Shown: piece after piece, positions 8,060-17,328 of the stretch
Layout: every line of letters begins with the position of its first letter
How positions within the stretch are numbered: position 1 is the stretch's first letter
Origin: HGM11368 sp051883395
Lineage (GTDB): Bacteria > Bacillota > Clostridia > Christensenellales > UBA3700
NCBI GenBank assembly: GCA_051883395.1
Contig: JBJETQ010000021.1
Coordinates: forward strand, 1-64,000
Length of the DNA: 64,000 nucleotides
Direction of reading: 5' to 3'
The notes under the pieces: generated by a model
Databases searched by the model: none
Told to the model about the DNA's origin: nothing
The model's input: only the letters and a program-made list of their open reading frames with translations
Made by a program: the position numbers and the translations under genes

Positions 8060-8404
8060 AGTGTCCCCCAAAAACAAAAACGACGTCCTAAATCGTTTTG
8101 TAATGTAATTTTAATACAATTTTAATCTTATGTCAACACCCTTTTTTATTTTATGACTTGTTTTGTTAGGTTTTTGACAATTTTTAAGCGATTTTTTGGC
8201 TTTTTTGCGGCAATTTTAAGATAATTTTTTACTTGCTTTTTTGTGCCTTTTTGACGATATGTATCGAGTTTTTTGACTATAATCTTTCTTTGTTCGACAA
8301 AATTGTTCAAATTTTTTTCAAGTCTATGGCGAATACACTATAAATAATAGGGCGTGCTGTCGTTCAGAGCCTTGTATACCAGGCGTGGAAATATCTTTGC
8401 TTTT
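8060..8404. other. intergenic leader of the EAL-like gene
   Basis: It holds the promoter of the EAL-like gene (8108-8136, minus) with a leader of about 40 nt. Beyond that the sequence is T-rich and includes the short motif CGATATGTATCGAG followed by six T (8255-8277), which recurs elsewhere in the window. I see no gene in it. Confidence 0.6.
8108..8136 (-). promoter_or_regulatory. sigma-A type promoter for the EAL-like gene
   Basis: On the minus strand TTGACA (8131-8136), a 17-bp spacer and TAAAAT (8108-8113). This is a near-consensus vegetative promoter and places the transcript start about 40 nt before the start codon. Confidence 0.75.
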
Positions 8405-8626
8405 GTCGTTCCGAGCGAGCATAGCGAGCATGGGAATCTCCTACTTATTGTTTTAGATTGCCAAGTTACGCTACGCTCCACCGCAATGACATCTCTGTTG
8501 TCATTCCGAGAACACTTGTGTTCGTGGGAATCTCTATCATTTCTGTCATTCCGAGCAAGGCTCTTTGCCGCTGCGTGGGAATCTCGTGCCATGATTGCCG
8601 CAGTCGTTACGCTCCACCGCAATGAC
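8405..8626. repeat. palindromic repeat cluster 4
   Basis: Five units of the same family as clusters 1-3. The first (from 8405) reads GTCGTTCCGAG to GGGAATCTC with an internal GCGAGCATAGCGAGC. Others carry the GAACAC/GTGTTC and GGCTC/GCC stems, and the two GATTGCC units have ACGCTCCACC inserts. It lies about 180 bp before the lipoprotein gene. Nothing else is visible between it and that gene except the ribosome site. Confidence 0.88.
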
Positions 8627-8807
8627 ATAAAACCTTTTGGCTGATAAAGAAAACGCAATCCGACACCATGTTGCGCTGCCATGTCCGCTGCAAACTCGAC
8701 ACAAAACCGCAAAAAACCAACACACTCAAATTTTACTTTGAAGGTATTGACAAAAAAAATCAGCAATATTATAATAAGGATAATAAAACAATAACTAGGA
8801 GGTTATT

Positions 8808-10655
8808 ATGATGAAAAAATCAAAATGGTTGTCCATTATTGCGGTGATTCTTGTCATTGCATGTATGGCTACGCTGCTGGTCGGTTGTAACGACAAAGAA
8901 AAGCCTGTTGAACCTGATCCAGATGACGGCGAAACCACTACCGTTGACGTAAACGAAGTTTTTGATAAAGTTATCGCAGGTTATGCAAAGACTATCGGCG
9001 ACGATGCCGCAGCTTCTGCTTTCAACTTTGAAACTGCTCTCAAAGTTTACGCTCAAGAAGGTACTGAAGCAAAGAAAGAATATACCATCAACTTCAAGCT
9101 TGGTCTTGATATGGTAAGCTCTGTTGAAAACGGCGCTGCTCAAAACGGTCTTTACATTGATATTAAAGAAGGCAACAACACCGTATTTAACTTCAACTAC
9201 AAGAACGACTATGAAGGCGCTTATGCTGCTTACAACGATAAAGTTTATATGCAAGTAGGCGACAAGAAGTTCAACATTCAGGCAGTTGACGTGGCTAAGA
9301 CCATTCAGGAACAATTTGCAAAAGCAAATATCCAAATCAACCCTGAGCCAAGCGGACAAGACAAGGACGGCAACGACGTATATGATTGCAACCCTATTCT
9401 TGATGACGAAATCGCAGCTTTCGTAGAGAGCATCGGCGAATATATCAAGATGGCTGCTATCGCTGTTGACGCAGAAACCGCTACTCTCAGCGACAATGCT
9501 TGCTCTTTCGAAATCAACCTTGGCACTCTCCTTGACCCAACCAGCTCCGTAGGTTCTATCATTGCTGCTTTCCAAGGAACTGCTGCTCCATATCTCGACG
9601 CTTTGGGCATCGATCTCAATCTCGGCGCGCTCAACACCGTTCTTCCAGCTCTTGCAATCAAATTTGACTTTGCTTTTGACTCAACCGGCAAAGTTACCAA
9701 TGCAAAGGCTGACATCGTAATTCCTGCTAAACATATCCAAATTGCTCACAAAAATGCTTCTACCAATCTCATCGACATCAATATCCCTAACGAGCTTAAA
9801 GCAGGCGTAGAAGTTACGACGCTCAAAGTAAACGACGCTAACTTCACTTTGCCAAACGGCGCATTCTCCGCAGAATGCAAGAAGATTAAGGCTATTGACC
9901 TGTCTTTGGGCGGAGAAATCAAAGTTAACAAATCTATCAATATGGACATTGCAGGCGTTGTAAGTCTCAATATCCCTGCAGGTACTTATGCTCTTACTGC
10001 CGAAGTATCCATCGACCCTACGGCTTTGTTGGGAGTTGACTTTGTTGACGCAGGCGGCAACTTCGCAATCGGCAACCTGCTCGACGCTTTGCTCGGTAGC
10101 GAAACCAAGAGTGCAGCAATCGACTTTATCGATCTCTCTCTCGTCAACACCGCAGACAAAACCACTCTGCTCGTAGCTAAGCTCGATACCACCGCAAACA
10201 AGGTATATGCAGAACTCGGCGCTGTTGGTATGGGAACTCTTGCATACAACGACTTGTCTGCATTTAAGTCCTTCATCACCGGTTTGATCGGCGGTGGCGA
10301 AGAAGAAGCAACTGCTGACGGCGACGTAGACACCAGCGCTCTCGAACCTTACGGAAAGGCTATCAAGAACTTGCAGATAGTTGTAAATGAAGACGGCGTA
10401 TCCGTAACGTTTGCTAACACCAAGTTCAACCTTGGTTACACCAACGAAGAAACCGGCGAGATCGAATATGATGAAGAAGTATTCCATCTCGAAGTTGGCG
10501 CAAGTGCTACTATCAATTCTGACGGTATCACCATCAAAGCACTCGTTAAGAACGGCGGTACTTTGGTAGCTGAAAGCGGCTCGTTTGAAATTGACGTAGA
10601 AGTTAAACTCACTACGTTTACCTACGGCACCGCTGTAAGACCTACTTTTGAATAA
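8808..10655 (+). CDS. large secreted lipoprotein of unknown role
   Basis: A 615-residue protein with a lipoprotein signal (hydrophobic residues 7-26, lipobox LLVGC with Cys about 27), then an acidic Pro-rich linker and a long beta-rich body rich in Asp, Ala, Ile and Asn with few aromatic residues. Segments such as INLGTLLD, INIPNELKAG and SLNIPAGTYALT suggest repeated beta strands, possibly a lipid- or ligand-binding elongated fold similar to LolA/LppX-type or beta-helix proteins, but I recognise no family. AGGAGG lies 5 nt before the first ATG and 8 nt before the second; the second Met may be the true start. A strong terminator follows directly, so it is monocistronic. Codon choice suggests high expression. 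Confidence 0.75.
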   Translation: MMKKSKWLSIIAVILVIACMATLLVGCNDKEKPVEPDPDDGETTTVDVNEVFDKVIAGYAKTIGDDAAASAFNFETALKVYAQEGTEAKKEYTINFKLGLDMVSSVENGAAQNGLYIDIKEGNNTVFNFNYKNDYEGAYAAYNDKVYMQVGDKKFNIQAVDVAKTIQEQFAKANIQINPEPSGQDKDGNDVYDCNPILDDEIAAFVESIGEYIKMAAIAVDAETATLSDNACSFEINLGTLLDPTSSVGSIIAAFQGTAAPYLDALGIDLNLGALNTVLPALAIKFDFAFDSTGKVTNAKADIVIPAKHIQIAHKNASTNLIDINIPNELKAGVEVTTLKVNDANFTLPNGAFSAECKKIKAIDLSLGGEIKVNKSINMDIAGVVSLNIPAGTYALTAEVSIDPTALLGVDFVDAGGNFAIGNLLDALLGSETKSAAIDFIDLSLVNTADKTTLLVAKLDTTANKVYAELGAVGMGTLAYNDLSAFKSFITGLIGGGEEEATADGDVDTSALEPYGKAIKNLQIVVNEDGVSVTFANTKFNLGYTNEETGEIEYDEEVFHLEVGASATINSDGITIKALVKNGGTLVAESGSFEIDVEVKLTTFTYGTAVRPTFE

Positions 10656-10673
10656 TAGGTAATAACTAATTTG

Positions 10674-10703
10674 AAAGCCACTCCGCAAGGGGTGGCTTTT
10701 TTT
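10674..10703 (+). terminator. intrinsic terminator
   Basis: AAGCCACTCC, loop GCAA, GGGGTGGCTT, then a run of seven T, 18 bp past the lipoprotein stop codon. Confidence 0.9.
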
Positions 10704-10756
10704 ATTGTCAAAATTTGGCATAACTCTTTGGCGCTCGGTTGTTCATACTAATATAG

Positions 10757-11410
10757 ATGGAAAAAATCAAACGGCGCAAAGCGCCTAAGGTCAAATTTTT
10801 TTATTTGTGTCTACTTGCCATAGCGACGTCGATGCTGGGCTGGATAGTGGAAAACGTCTTTCGTGGTTTTTGCAACCGCACGATAGATTGCAGATTTCAC
10901 CTTCTACCCTTTTTGTCGCCATACGGCTTGATTGTCTTTGCATATTATCTGTTGCTCTCAGACCCCAACGATATTGCGGTGTTTGGTAAAAATATATTCA
11001 AACAAAAGACTAAGACAACCGTAGTTTTGTCCAACCTGCTGTGTTGGGCGGGTATGTGCGTCGCCGTTTTCTTGGGAGAACTGGCGGTTGGCAATATTTG
11101 GTACTATCTGACGGGCGTAGAGCTATGGCATTACAGCAACGGCATTTGCGTAACTCAATTTACCGGTGTGTGTCAGGCTCTGGCATACGGAACGGCGGCG
11201 TATGCTCTCTTTCGATTTGTATATCGTCCGTCAATCAGATGGGTACAGAACAAAGTGCCTTACAAGGTTGCAAAAATCATTTCTCTGACACTCGGCACGC
11301 TGATTGTCGCCGACACCATATTGATGGGCGTGATGATAGCTGTCAACGGCAAGGCTCCTATGTGGTGGCGCATTACTTTCTGCATGCCCGTTTATTTGAT
11401 TACCCCTTGA
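10757..11410 (+). CDS. CmpB-family (putative ABC permease-like) membrane protein
   Basis: A 217-residue protein with about five to six hydrophobic segments. GWIVENVFRGF near residues 28-38, FLSPYGLIVF, and GVELWHYSNG with AYGTAAYALF match the layout of the PF06541 family (often named putative ABC transporter permease, CmpB), where an Arg-Gly-Phe region is followed by P-x-YG and later a W-Y/DYS motif. The function of the family is unknown. No ribosome site is obvious before the start. The nagA gene follows after 51 bp with its own site, so they may or may not be cotranscribed. Confidence 0.6.
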   Translation: MEKIKRRKAPKVKFFYLCLLAIATSMLGWIVENVFRGFCNRTIDCRFHLLPFLSPYGLIVFAYYLLLSDPNDIAVFGKNIFKQKTKTTVVLSNLLCWAGMCVAVFLGELAVGNIWYYLTGVELWHYSNGICVTQFTGVCQALAYGTAAYALFRFVYRPSIRWVQNKVPYKVAKIISLTLGTLIVADTILMGVMIAVNGKAPMWWRITFCMPVYLITP

Positions 11411-11461
11411 CACTTTTTGGCTAAAATCTTATAATAAATTTGAAAAGAAAAAGGAGTAAAT

Positions 11462-12640
11462 ATGATTACGATTACCGACGTCGTTCCCTTTGTCGGGGGA
11501 CGATTTTTAGACAAATATAACGTAAGTTTCGACGAAGGCAAAATTGTTGCCGTAGGCAATCAGACTTTGGGACAGACCGTCGACGGCAAGGGCGCTTATT
11601 GCGTAGCCGGCTATATAGATATACATACTCACGGCGGTTGGGGCAAAGACTGTATGGAAGATACCCCCGAAGCCATCGACACAATCGCCCGCTATCATCT
11701 GTATACGGGTACGACGGCTTTTTGCCCGACTACAATGACGGCTTCTATGCCCGACATAGACAAGGCGATTGACAATATCCGCCGCTACGTGGCAAGCGGA
11801 ACAAGGGGATCAAGAATATTGGGCGTGCATATGGAAGGACCGTATCTCGCCGCCAAGAGCGCAGGCGCACATCCGCCATATCTGTTGGTTGCTCCTACCG
11901 ACGACAACGCACAGGTTGTGTGGAACAACGCAGACATGGTGTCGAGAATAACGCTTGCTCCAAACCTTGCTTGCAGTTCGGAATTTACAGCCAAAGCAAC
12001 GGCTCGTGGAATACAGGTTTCGTTGGGACACGACGACAGTATTGACGACGAAATTGTCGCTTGCGTTGACGCAGGCGCAAGTACCGTTACTCATCTTTAT
12101 AACTGTACCAGCCGACCTAGTCGCAGACAAAACCCAAAAAAGCATCTGGGCTTGACGGAAATGGGATTGATTGACGACAGGCTGATATGCGAAGTTATCG
12201 CCGACGACAGACACGTTCCAAATTCCCTGTTCAAGATGATTTATAAGCTCAAAGGCAAGGACAATATCTGCCTTGTTTCCGATTCTCTCAGCGTGGCAGG
12301 AATGGCGGCAGGCGACTATTATATAGGTAGCGGAGAGTCTAAGCAATCGATAAGAATCGAAGACGGCGTGGCTGTTTTGCCTGCACAAAACACCTATGCC
12401 GGTTCTGTAACTGCCGTGGGCAAAATGGTGCAAAACCTTGTAGGCGCAGGCATCGACGTCGAAAGCGCGTTGGATATGGCTACAAGAGTTCCTGCCCGTG
12501 TGCTTGGTCTGACCGACTGCGGAGACCTGCAAGCCGATATGAGAGCCGATTTCAATTTGCTGGACGGCAATATGGATATTGTGGCAACTTACGTCGACGG
12601 CAGACAAATACAAAGAGAAAAATTGAAAGGTGAAATATGA
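11462..12640 (+). CDS. nagA: N-acetylglucosamine-6-phosphate deacetylase
   Basis: A 392-residue amidohydrolase-fold enzyme that deacetylates GlcNAc-6-phosphate to glucosamine-6-phosphate in the cytoplasm. Visible motifs are YIDIHTHGGWG (metal-binding HTH at residues 55-57), HMEGPYL, SLGHDD, TVTHLYN and LVSDSLSVAG with the catalytic Asp. The length is usual for the family. AAAAGGAG precedes the start. It overlaps the next gene by 4 bp (ATGA), so the two are translationally coupled. Its product would feed amino-sugar catabolism or cell-wall recycling; a GH20 hexosaminidase that could supply GlcNAc lies at 17.3-18.9 kb. No nagB lies in the window. Confidence 0.92.
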   Translation: MITITDVVPFVGGRFLDKYNVSFDEGKIVAVGNQTLGQTVDGKGAYCVAGYIDIHTHGGWGKDCMEDTPEAIDTIARYHLYTGTTAFCPTTMTASMPDIDKAIDNIRRYVASGTRGSRILGVHMEGPYLAAKSAGAHPPYLLVAPTDDNAQVVWNNADMVSRITLAPNLACSSEFTAKATARGIQVSLGHDDSIDDEIVACVDAGASTVTHLYNCTSRPSRRQNPKKHLGLTEMGLIDDRLICEVIADDRHVPNSLFKMIYKLKGKDNICLVSDSLSVAGMAAGDYYIGSGESKQSIRIEDGVAVLPAQNTYAGSVTAVGKMVQNLVGAGIDVESALDMATRVPARVLGLTDCGDLQADMRADFNLLDGNMDIVATYVDGRQIQREKLKGEI

Positions 12641-13566
12641 GCGCAATAATTCCGAAAATCGCATTCGATTTTGACGACTGGTTTAAAGATTGGAACACCA
12701 ACGGCTACAAACCGCAGCTTGACATCAAAGTAATCAACGACGTCTCTTACGACGCTTGCGAAGATTGTACGCTGGACTTGTACGTGCCGCCTTGCAAGGA
12801 CAACGAAAAATATATGACGCTTATCAATATCCACGGCGGCGGCTGGATAACGGGCGACAAATACAAGCGCAGGGGGCTTGGTCTGCTATATGCCGATATG
12901 GGACTGTTTACGGTCAATATCAACTACGGTCTCTGCCCTAAGTACAAATATCACCAATCTGTTCAGCATTGTTTCAAAGCGCTGAAATGGGTGTACGACA
13001 ACGCCGACAAATACAACCTTGACAGAGACAAAATTTTCGTTACCGGAGATAGCGCCGGCGGTCAGCTTGCGTGCCTGTTGATGGCAACCCAAAACAACGT
13101 TGAATTCCGCCAAAAAATGGAGATTGAAGACTCTCCTGCAAGGATAAAAGGCGGCGTTCTGGCTTGCGGTGCATACGACGTTGACGCTATGCTCAAAAAT
13201 CCTATGGCTCACGACATCATCAAAGACATGACGGGTCAGACTCCAAAAAATATCGGACAGTATCCTTACTACTTTGCTATGAGAACGATAGATTTGATAG
13301 ACAAAGACTTCCCTGACGACGTTGTTATCACTTACGGCGGTTACGACGCTTTTGTCGGCGGTTACGAAATACCTTTGGCAAGAAAACTCGAAGCTCTCAA
13401 CAAGCGATATTTTATTTATCGTGGCGCTTTTCCGGGCGACCATTGTTATCATTTGTATTATCGTCGCAAAACCAGCAGACAGTTCTATGACCTTCAACGA
13501 GATTATTTTGACCAGATGCGCCGATTGGGCAAGATAGAAACGCTCAACGCCGCAACCAAAAGATAG
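12637..13566 (+). CDS. alpha/beta hydrolase, HSL-type esterase
   Basis: A 309-residue serine hydrolase. The oxyanion-hole motif HGGGW is at about residues 66-70 and the nucleophile elbow GDSAGG at about 139-144; a late GGYDAF and GDHCYH supply the candidate acid and base. This is the hormone-sensitive-lipase-like carboxylesterase family. It overlaps nagA by 4 bp, so it may remove acyl groups from a sugar or cell-wall derivative handled in the same pathway, but the substrate cannot be read from sequence. A terminator ends the two-gene operon. Confidence 0.85.
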   Translation: MSAIIPKIAFDFDDWFKDWNTNGYKPQLDIKVINDVSYDACEDCTLDLYVPPCKDNEKYMTLINIHGGGWITGDKYKRRGLGLLYADMGLFTVNINYGLCPKYKYHQSVQHCFKALKWVYDNADKYNLDRDKIFVTGDSAGGQLACLLMATQNNVEFRQKMEIEDSPARIKGGVLACGAYDVDAMLKNPMAHDIIKDMTGQTPKNIGQYPYYFAMRTIDLIDKDFPDDVVITYGGYDAFVGGYEIPLARKLEALNKRYFIYRGAFPGDHCYHLYYRRKTSRQFYDLQRDYFDQMRRLGKIETLNAATKR

Positions 13567-13576
13567 TTTACATATC

Positions 13577-13603
13577 GGGCAACCCGCAGGGGTTGCCTTT
13601 TTT
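13577..13603 (+). terminator. intrinsic terminator of the nagA operon
   Basis: GGCAACCC, loop GCA, GGGGTTGCC, then seven T. A second, weaker hairpin (CGGG/CCCG followed by eight T) lies at about 13614-13639, just before gerA. Confidence 0.88.
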
Positions 13604-13653
13604 GTGCCTTAACTCGGGGTATAAAACCCGATTTTTTTTGCCACAATTGGGAT

Positions 13654-15153
13654 ATGAATATTGATTGGGAAAAGTGGAGCAATTCCATTCAAACCGCCTT
13701 TGGCGACAACAGCGATATGGTAAAACTCGACTTTGCGGTGGCAGATAAAAAGGCTTCCGTAATGTTTCTTGACGGTTTTGTCGACAAAGAGACCTTTGAA
13801 AACAATATTCTCAAACCCGTCAAACAGTTGAACAATCTGACCTATCCCTATTTGGAAAAAGTGAAACAAGCCACCTTGCACACCACTCCCATCGAACTTC
13901 TCACCGACGCAGACGCTTGTATAAGCAAACTGGCAAGCGGAGAAATTTTGTTGATAATCGACGGCGCAGAAGGCGTGTTGATGTATTCGGAAAAAGATTA
14001 TAAGAGCCGAGCCATTGCCGAACCGCCTGTTTCCAGCGTGCTGCGTGGCCCGAGAGAAGGCTTTGTCGAAGATATAAAGACCAATATCACCATGCTTCGC
14101 CGCCGACTTGCCACCCCTGACCTGAAACTGGTCAACGTTCAGGCAGGCAAATATTCCGCTACCAAAATTTGCGTGGCATATATCGAAGGTATCGCCCGTC
14201 AGTCTTTGGTGGACGGCGTGCTGGAAAAAATCAATTCCATAGATATAGACGGCATTGTAGAGTCGTCTTACGTGGCAAGGTTTTTGGAGAGTTCTCCTAC
14301 GTCTTTGTTCAATCAGGTTGGCGATACCGAAAAACCCGATATTCTCATGGCAAAGATGCTGGAAGGCAGAATTGCCGTTTTCGTAGACGGCTCGCCTGCA
14401 GTACTTACCTTGCCTTACGTGTTGTACGAAAGTTTTCAGTCAAGCGAAGACTATTACGTCAAAAGTTATCGTGCTTCGCTCATCAGGTGGGCAAGGCTTT
14501 TTGCTATGCTTTGCGCCGTTCTGTTGCCTGCCCTACACGTTGCGCTCGCCCAATTTCAATATCAGACTATTCCTTTCAAATTGCTCATTCCGCTGGCATT
14601 GTCAAGCTACGGCTTGCCGCTTACTCCCGCATTGGAGATGCTGTTCGTTTTGCTTGTGTTTGAAATGCTGAGCGAAACGAGTATCCGTATGCCCAAGCAT
14701 ATGGGTATGGCGTTGTCGGTAGTAGGCGCAATAGTTTTGGGTCAGACGGCAATATCGGCAGGACTACTTTCTACCCAGACGGTGTTTGTCATTGCAATCT
14801 CTACCATAGGCATATACTGCGTACCCGACGAGAGCAACAGCGCAAGCGTATTGAGAATTTTGTTTGTTGCTCTGGCAGGCGTGCTGGGTCTGCTGGGCAT
14901 AGTTCTCAGTTCAATAATTTTGCTGGTATATCTATCGTCAATGGACTCTTTCGGCACTTCCTATCTGGCGCCGTTTGCTCCGCTCATCTCCGCCGACCTT
15001 CAAGACGGCATCGTCAAAGCAGAAGTGGTGCAGATGTATCAAAGACCTTTTACAATTCCTACCGACAACAGAATAAGAATGAAAATCAAAAAATGCAAAA
15101 AAGTCGATACAGATAGCCAAAAACCACAAAAAGGAGAAGACGGCGATGCGTGA
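13654..15153 (+). CDS. gerA: spore germination receptor subunit A
   Basis: A 499-residue GerAA-family protein: a long N-terminal soluble domain (1-270) with the conserved LRGPREGFVEDIKTN segment at about 129-143, then four to five transmembrane segments (about 280-440) and a charged tail. It sits in the inner membrane of the spore and with the B and C subunits senses germinants. Length and domain order are normal. The start is preceded by only a weak site (TTGGGAT). It overlaps gerB by 8 bp. The gene symbol names the family; which of the several Ger receptors it matches cannot be told. No clear sporulation promoter was found in the short gap upstream. Confidence 0.88.
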   Translation: MNIDWEKWSNSIQTAFGDNSDMVKLDFAVADKKASVMFLDGFVDKETFENNILKPVKQLNNLTYPYLEKVKQATLHTTPIELLTDADACISKLASGEILLIIDGAEGVLMYSEKDYKSRAIAEPPVSSVLRGPREGFVEDIKTNITMLRRRLATPDLKLVNVQAGKYSATKICVAYIEGIARQSLVDGVLEKINSIDIDGIVESSYVARFLESSPTSLFNQVGDTEKPDILMAKMLEGRIAVFVDGSPAVLTLPYVLYESFQSSEDYYVKSYRASLIRWARLFAMLCAVLLPALHVALAQFQYQTIPFKLLIPLALSSYGLPLTPALEMLFVLLVFEMLSETSIRMPKHMGMALSVVGAIVLGQTAISAGLLSTQTVFVIAISTIGIYCVPDESNSASVLRILFVALAGVLGLLGIVLSSIILLVYLSSMDSFGTSYLAPFAPLISADLQDGIVKAEVVQMYQRPFTIPTDNRIRMKIKKCKKVDTDSQKPQKGEDGDA

Positions 15154-16198
15154 TGACAACAAGGTTTACGCTTCACAGTTTTTGCTGTTTGCCTTTATGT
15201 CGACGGTGGCGTTCAAGGTGCTTATGTTGCCCAAATATCTCGCAATCGCAGCAGGAGCAACCACCTACGTCATAATGGCGGTTATGTCGATAATTGAGCT
15301 GGGGTACCTTGCTCTGCTCTACTTTATATCGCTGCAAGGCGGCATGCACAGTCAAGCGTTGCCTGTGCCGCTCAAAAAAACTGCCGCTCTGCTCGTTGCC
15401 ATATCGTCCGCTATCAAACTTTGCGTATTTGGCGGAGAATTTTGTTCCTACGTGGGGAACGGCGTTTTTGACGGAGCCAACTGGCTGTACGTTTCTCTTG
15501 CTTTCGTTCCTTGCATAGCGTATATTGCTTCTCGTGGTCTCAACAGCCTTGGCAGGAGTTGTCAGATTTTATTCTGGGTCATTGCCTTTACCGTCGTGTT
15601 CAACGTGTTTTTCTCCCGACTGGAAGGCAATGCCTACAACCTGCTTCCTATGTCAGATTTCGGCTCGGCTTTGTCGGGTGTGGATAACCACATAATCTGG
15701 TTTTCCGATTTTACGCCACTTCTCTTTGCACATGCCGTCGACGCCAAAAGACAAAAGGCAATGTCTGTTTTTACAATTATTCTTACAGCAATCTTTCCTA
15801 CGCTGATTGCCGTATTTTTCTTGTATTCTTACGGCGACGGCGCTATATTTGTGGACAATGCCATCAGCCGACTCACCGACTTTCATCTTTTGGCTACCAT
15901 AATGGGAAAAGCCGACTTGTTTACAGTAATAAGTTGGCTGATATTGGCAATAGTCAAACAGTCTTTGATTTTCTATGCCCTGACCGCTTCCGTTTCCATA
16001 TTGATAGGCTCACACAAATTTACCCCTGTCGTTTTGTGCGTCGCTCTGATTGTCGCCATCGTCTTCGGAATGAAGGACGTGGACGGATATTATACCTTCG
16101 GCACAAGTTACGTTCGTTACGTCGTCGGAGCGGTGGAATATCTGCTGCCTGTGGTGCTTGGCATTGTTATTTCCGGGAGAACTTATGCTAAAAAATAA
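15146..16198 (+). CDS. gerB: spore germination receptor subunit B (GerAB/APC-like)
   Basis: A 350-residue polytopic membrane protein with about ten hydrophobic segments, the GerAB (endospore germination permease, PF03845) layout. Early LMLPKYLAIAAG corresponds to the P-containing first helix of the family. It is thought to bind the germinant amino acid or sugar. A ribosome site AAAGGAG lies 11 nt before the start, within the end of gerA, and the genes overlap by 8 bp. Its end overlaps gerC by 14 bp, so the three are one operon. Confidence 0.85.
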   Translation: MRDDNKVYASQFLLFAFMSTVAFKVLMLPKYLAIAAGATTYVIMAVMSIIELGYLALLYFISLQGGMHSQALPVPLKKTAALLVAISSAIKLCVFGGEFCSYVGNGVFDGANWLYVSLAFVPCIAYIASRGLNSLGRSCQILFWVIAFTVVFNVFFSRLEGNAYNLLPMSDFGSALSGVDNHIIWFSDFTPLLFAHAVDAKRQKAMSVFTIILTAIFPTLIAVFFLYSYGDGAIFVDNAISRLTDFHLLATIMGKADLFTVISWLILAIVKQSLIFYALTASVSILIGSHKFTPVVLCVALIVAIVFGMKDVDGYYTFGTSYVRYVVGAVEYLLPVVLGIVISGRTYAKK

Positions 16199-17186
16199 AA
16201 CCTTGCTTATCGGCATTATGATTGTCTTTCTTATAGTTTTCGACTATCTTGTACCCGGCGTGGATATAAGCAAGCGGTCTATCGTCGTAGGTATCGCTTT
16301 GGGACAGGAAGATTCCAGACTGTGCCTTAGCGTACAGACTCTGACTCGCAACAAGGGCGAAAACGCACAATACGAAGTCAATTCCGTTCTGTGCGACGAC
16401 GTAATATCCGGCATTGACGACCTGGGACTGACCGTGGGCGGACAACTTAGCCTTGCTCACACCCTTGTCATAATCGTGGAAGACAACGCTCTTGCCATAT
16501 CTGCGCTTGACTACGTTGCCAAAGGCAATCTGGTGAGCGACCGCACTTATATCGTCGCCGCTTCACATTCTGCCAAAGAAATTATTTCCGCCAATGCCGG
16601 CGGCAAAGAAAGCGTGTCGTCGGTGCTGAGAGAATCTCAGGAAATAGCCAAAACTCGTGCAGGAATATTGCCTTGCAACGTACGCAAATACCTTGCCGAA
16701 AGCGCAGGCGTCGGTAGCTGCGTTAGCCTGCCGGTCGTTGCGCTCCAAGATGACGCTCTTGACATAACTTCTTCTCTCGTAATCAAAGACGGAAGACCCG
16801 TCATGCGACTGGACAATGACGCATGCGTCGGTATAAGCCTTGTCGAAGGTAAAATCTTCAACAGCAAAATGTACGTCTCGTCTCTTGACGAGAGTATGGA
16901 AATAATTTCGTGCAAACTCAACTTTTCAATGTCAGGCGACACAATCAATCTGCGGCTCAATATGTCTACAAAAGCATTCGGCGCCAAAGGACTGACTGAC
17001 CAACAAAAATCTGCGATAGAAAAACAAGCGACCGAACAGGTAATTCACGCCTTTCACGAAGGGATAAGCAGCGACTGCGACGTGCTGCATCTTGGTCAGA
17101 GAATCAAGGCTTTTTATCCGCAGAAGTGGCAGGAAATAGTCTTTGTCAAAGACTGCACTTTGCAGGTGGAAGTGTCCTTTACCTGA
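16185..17186 (+). CDS. gerC: spore germination receptor subunit C, lipobox absent
   Basis: A 333-residue Ger(x)C-family protein. I chose the start at 16185 (GGGAGAACTT upstream) over 16158. Residues 5-22 are hydrophobic and the following ISKRSIVVGIALGQE aligns with the conserved region that follows the lipobox in GerAC. The usual Cys is missing: the expected L-x-G-C reads LVPGV. The protein should therefore remain as a membrane-anchored rather than lipid-modified subunit, or its signal peptide is cleaved elsewhere. The C-terminal domain (about 200-330) with IDEKQ-like DQQKSAIEKQATEQVI is typical of the family. It is the last gene of the operon. Confidence 0.82.
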   Translation: MLKNKTLLIGIMIVFLIVFDYLVPGVDISKRSIVVGIALGQEDSRLCLSVQTLTRNKGENAQYEVNSVLCDDVISGIDDLGLTVGGQLSLAHTLVIIVEDNALAISALDYVAKGNLVSDRTYIVAASHSAKEIISANAGGKESVSSVLRESQEIAKTRAGILPCNVRKYLAESAGVGSCVSLPVVALQDDALDITSSLVIKDGRPVMRLDNDACVGISLVEGKIFNSKMYVSSLDESMEIISCKLNFSMSGDTINLRLNMSTKAFGAKGLTDQQKSAIEKQATEQVIHAFHEGISSDCDVLHLGQRIKAFYPQKWQEIVFVKDCTLQVEVSFT

Positions 17187-17280
17187 GTACCGAACTCCTT
17201 GATTTACGGCTGTCGGGCTTAAAAAATCGATATGAGCTATATTCAAAATTAAGAATTTTGTCTTAATCTACGCAAATAAT

Positions 17281-17310
17281 TCGTGCGGCATTGTTATTGC
17301 CGCACGATTA
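17281..17310. terminator. bidirectional terminator between gerC and the GH20 gene
   Basis: TCGTGCGGCA, seven-base loop, and TGCCGCACGA. On the plus strand the stem is followed by TTAGTATTTTTTA, and on the minus strand by ATTATTT. It sits between two convergent genes and probably serves both. Confidence 0.7.
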
Positions 17311-17328
17311 GTATTTTTTATTCGTTGT

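Noticed and set aside
4038..8626. repeat clusters considered as a CRISPR array
   Set aside because: Units are alternating palindromes of two types with no regular direct repeats, no spacers of even length and no cas genes.
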